DNA from: UBA1858 sp965227695
GTDB lineage: Bacteria; Pseudomonadota; Gammaproteobacteria; UBA4575
Assembly: GCA_965227695.1 (NCBI GenBank)
Contig: OZ245760.1
Coordinates: 1,426,001 to 1,490,000, forward strand
Length of the DNA stretch: 64,000 nt
Direction: 5' to 3'
Numbering within the stretch: the stretch's first letter is position 1; each line of letters opens with the position of its first letter. The notes beneath the pieces were generated by a model. The model was given only the letters and a program-made list of their open reading frames with translations, was not told the origin of the DNA and did no database searches. Of the stretch, positions 62,098 to 64,000 are shown piece after piece. The position numbers were made by a program, and so were the translations under genes.

Positions 62098-62681
62098 AGT
62101 GAAGCTTCTCCAAGTTGTTGAATTTTATCTAGCCACTTGCGACGCTTTTTGTCGCTGGAATCAATTTGTCCAATAATACAATGTCTGACCGGTGCGAATC
62201 CGACAAATTTCAGAATGTTCTGCTCCAGGCTTTTCAGGCTGTGTGCGTGAAAGACCCAACGATAAATCCACGCCGGCATTCCCATGGTGATGATAACCCT
62301 GGCAGATTTATCTTTCAGCAATTTTCTGGGCCACTTTGAGGAAGCCTCCATGCTAAAAGCAACATTTGGTCTTAAAACATGCTCAAGCAGGTTCTTAAGG
62401 ACGGCTGGCATGGTTCCAAGCCATAAAGGGTAAATGATTACCATATGATCGGCTTCCTGCAGATACTTTTGAGCGCGGATAATGGATACGTCCCTTGTAG
62501 CCTGGTTGAATTCTGACTGGTTTTTTAAAAAGGGTACAGAGATTTCCGCGGCCACTATGGTTTCTACCTGATGACCATTTTTGACAGCACCTTCGGCATA
62601 TGCCCTGGCCAGCGCATGGCAATAATGGCCTTTCTCGGGGTCGGGATGCCCCTGGATAATCACAATGTTTTTTGACTTCAT
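62094..62681 (-). CDS. NAD(P)H:quinone-oxidoreductase-like flavoprotein
   Basis: A 195-residue flavodoxin-fold oxidoreductase of the NQO1/KefF type. IVIIQGHPDPEKGHYCHALA is the FMN-phosphate loop, and YPLWLGTMPAVLKNLLEHVL the second conserved stretch. I chose ATG 62681, since it starts with the first beta-strand. The FNR-dependent transcript would begin at this codon, and no ribosome site is present. Divergent from a Kef-type antiporter: KefF-like proteins activate KefC/KefB channels, so the pair may function together. Confidence 0.85.
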   Translation of the reverse strand: MKSKNIVIIQGHPDPEKGHYCHALARAYAEGAVKNGHQVETIVAAEISVPFLKNQSEFNQATRDVSIIRAQKYLQEADHMVIIYPLWLGTMPAVLKNLLEHVLRPNVAFSMEASSKWPRKLLKDKSARVIITMGMPAWIYRWVFHAHSLKSLEQNILKFVGFAPVRHCIIGQIDSSDKKRRKWLDKIQQLGEASL

Positions 62682-62715
62682 CGCAAAAATATAAAGTAAG
62701 GGCGAGCGAATGTTG

Positions 62716-62729
62716 TTGATGCATATCAA
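62716..62729. promoter_or_regulatory. consensus FNR box between the flavoprotein and antiporter genes
   Basis: TTGATGCATATCAA matches exactly. Rightward, TATGCT (62751-62756) is centred 31 bp away. Leftward on the minus strand, TATATT (62688-62693) is centred 32 bp away. The same 14-mer is used before Hsp20 at 56259. Confidence 0.78.
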
Positions 62730-62803
62730 ATTCAGTTATCGATCGTTATATATGCTTGTCCTCTAAACACGACGACCTGATTAAAATTTGTGGAAGAAGA
62801 TCA

Positions 62804-63973
62804 TTGAGTGAGTCTTACGAGATTCTGCTGGCATTGGGATGTATCTTGCTGCTTGGTTTATATGCAGATACTTTAGGTAAACGCCTGAAGTTACCCCGGG
62901 TTACGCTACTGATACTTTTTGGTGTTGGGCTGGGTGTGAATGGCTTCGATGTCATTCCTGAAGCTTTAATTGATAGCTACGAGATTATTGCGGATACTGC
63001 ATTGGTCATGATTGGTTTTCTGGTCGGCGGTAAACTTTCCAAAAACGAGCTGGCCAAAAGTGGCTATCATGCTGTTTTGCTCACGCTTGTCATTGTCTTC
63101 TCTACCATTGTCATTGTCAGTGTCGGTCTGCATCTGGCTGGCATGAGTTGGTCGATAGCATTGATATTGGGCTGCATTGCATCAGCCACAGCGCCGGCAG
63201 CAACGCTGGATGTGATTCTGGAATCCGGAAAATCGACCAAATTCGTAGACCGACTGGTGACAGTCGTTGCTCTGGATGATTTGATCGCCCTGATGATATT
63301 TAGCTTGCTGTTATCCATTTTCATCAATAGTGCGGACTTGGATATTCACGGACACAATGCTGTTTTTGAGTCACTCAAAGAAATATCAGGCGCCACATTG
63401 CTGGGCATAATTATCGGCTATCCTGCATCAATACTGACAGGCAAGGCGAAACCGGGCAGTCCACTGTTAATTGAAGCATTAGGCCTGATAATGATATGTG
63501 GGGGGCTGGCAAAATATTTCGAAGTCTCTTATCTGATTGCTGCCATCACCATGGGGGTGATTGTAACCAACTTCGCAAAGCATCATGAATATGCCTTTTA
63601 TGAGATTGAAGGAATAGAAAAACCATTCATGATGTTGTTTTTTATACTCGCGGGTGCCTCAACGCCACTGCAGATTGAGTATCCGCTTATTGTAATTATC
63701 ATTATCTATGTGTGTTTGAGGATAACAGGTAAAGCCATGGGTGGTTATGTCGGGGGATGTATTGTTGGTATGACACCTGTAGCCAGAAAATGGACCGGTT
63801 TGGCGCTTCTGCCACAGGCGGGCGTCGCGCTTGGCATGATGCTGGTGGCCGCAAATTATATGTCCGGGTACCACGCCCAGATATTGAATATTGTCATTAT
63901 CAGCACTATTATTTTCGAAATAATAGGTCCGGTTTTTACTTATAAAGCCATTCAAAAGGTCTCCGCTATCTGA
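62804..63973 (+). CDS. Kef/CPA2-type cation:proton antiporter
   Basis: A 389-residue monovalent cation:proton antiporter with about twelve membrane segments. It begins ESYEILLALGCILLLGLYAD and keeps RLPRVTLLILFGVGLG-like KLPRVTLLILFGVGLGVNGF and the membrane Asp region VVALDDLIALMIFSLL. No C-terminal RCK/TrkA domain. I chose the TTG at 62804, preceded by GGAAGAAG (62792-62799); the in-frame TTG at 62756 would overlap the predicted -10 element and lie upstream of the transcript start. Divergent from the flavoprotein with a shared FNR box. Likely K+ or Na+ export; exact ion unknown. Confidence 0.88.
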   Translation: MSESYEILLALGCILLLGLYADTLGKRLKLPRVTLLILFGVGLGVNGFDVIPEALIDSYEIIADTALVMIGFLVGGKLSKNELAKSGYHAVLLTLVIVFSTIVIVSVGLHLAGMSWSIALILGCIASATAPAATLDVILESGKSTKFVDRLVTVVALDDLIALMIFSLLLSIFINSADLDIHGHNAVFESLKEISGATLLGIIIGYPASILTGKAKPGSPLLIEALGLIMICGGLAKYFEVSYLIAAITMGVIVTNFAKHHEYAFYEIEGIEKPFMMLFFILAGASTPLQIEYPLIVIIIIYVCLRITGKAMGGYVGGCIVGMTPVARKWTGLALLPQAGVALGMMLVAANYMSGYHAQILNIVIISTIIFEIIGPVFTYKAIQKVSAI

Positions 63974-64000
63974 ATTTGATATGAAAAATAATAATCCCCC

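Overview
The window looks like chromosomal DNA of an AT-rich Gram-negative bacterium, most likely a gamma- or betaproteobacterium. Pointers are a TolC-family outer-membrane channel, a TonB-dependent receptor, a Tat-exported multicopper oxidase, several periplasmic c-type cytochromes and a FixL/FixJ/FNR-type regulatory set. I see no rRNA, tRNA, CRISPR array, insertion sequence or phage gene. The species cannot be fixed from the sequence alone.

Layout. 1-2.7 kb: end of a TolC-like gene, a multicopper oxidase and a small unknown (copper/efflux context). 3.3-9.5 kb: an ABC ATPase with a fused GldF-GldG-type permease, a frameshifted VTT/DedA-like gene and a beta-CASP metallo-hydrolase. 9.8-20.9 kb: stress cassette with cytochrome c, FtsH-type protease, CbpA, CbpM, CDF transporter, HPF, an (alpha/alpha)6-like unknown, alcohol dehydrogenase, host-attachment-family protein, CBS protein, and a PCMT-erythromycin esterase fusion. 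20.9-36.9 kb: glucose/glycogen island (glucokinase, PEP synthase, two GT35 phosphorylases, MalQ, GH57, GlgC, GlgB, GlgA). 37-46.5 kb: P-type ATPase and a tight four-gene operon (TVP38-like, glycosidase-like, GT4, phosphodiesterase-EEP fusion). 46.8-50 kb: overlapping operon of TonB receptor, TiaS-like protein and membrane protein. 50.4-64 kb: CBS protein, four more small cytochromes c, globin, APC permease, USP, Hsp20, orphan CbpM-like protein, FNR, FixL, FixJ, a degenerate receiver, an NAD(P)H-quinone-type oxidoreductase and a Kef-type antiporter.

The unifying signal is regulatory. A FNR homologue (57114-57866) carries four cysteines and an E..SR recognition helix at positions offset by exactly five from E. 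coli FNR. FNR-like boxes (TTGAT-N4-ATCAA or close) lie upstream of genes throughout the window, and in most cases a -10-like hexamer is centred 31-33 bp from the box centre, as in class II FNR promoters. Next to the regulator are a FixL with the heme-PAS His and Arg, and FixJ. I infer that much of the window is one oxygen-limitation/dormancy regulon: ribosome hibernation, chaperones, protease, stored glycogen, ion transport and a family of five related monoheme cytochromes. Its gene content parallels the mycobacterial DosR regulon although its regulators are of another family.
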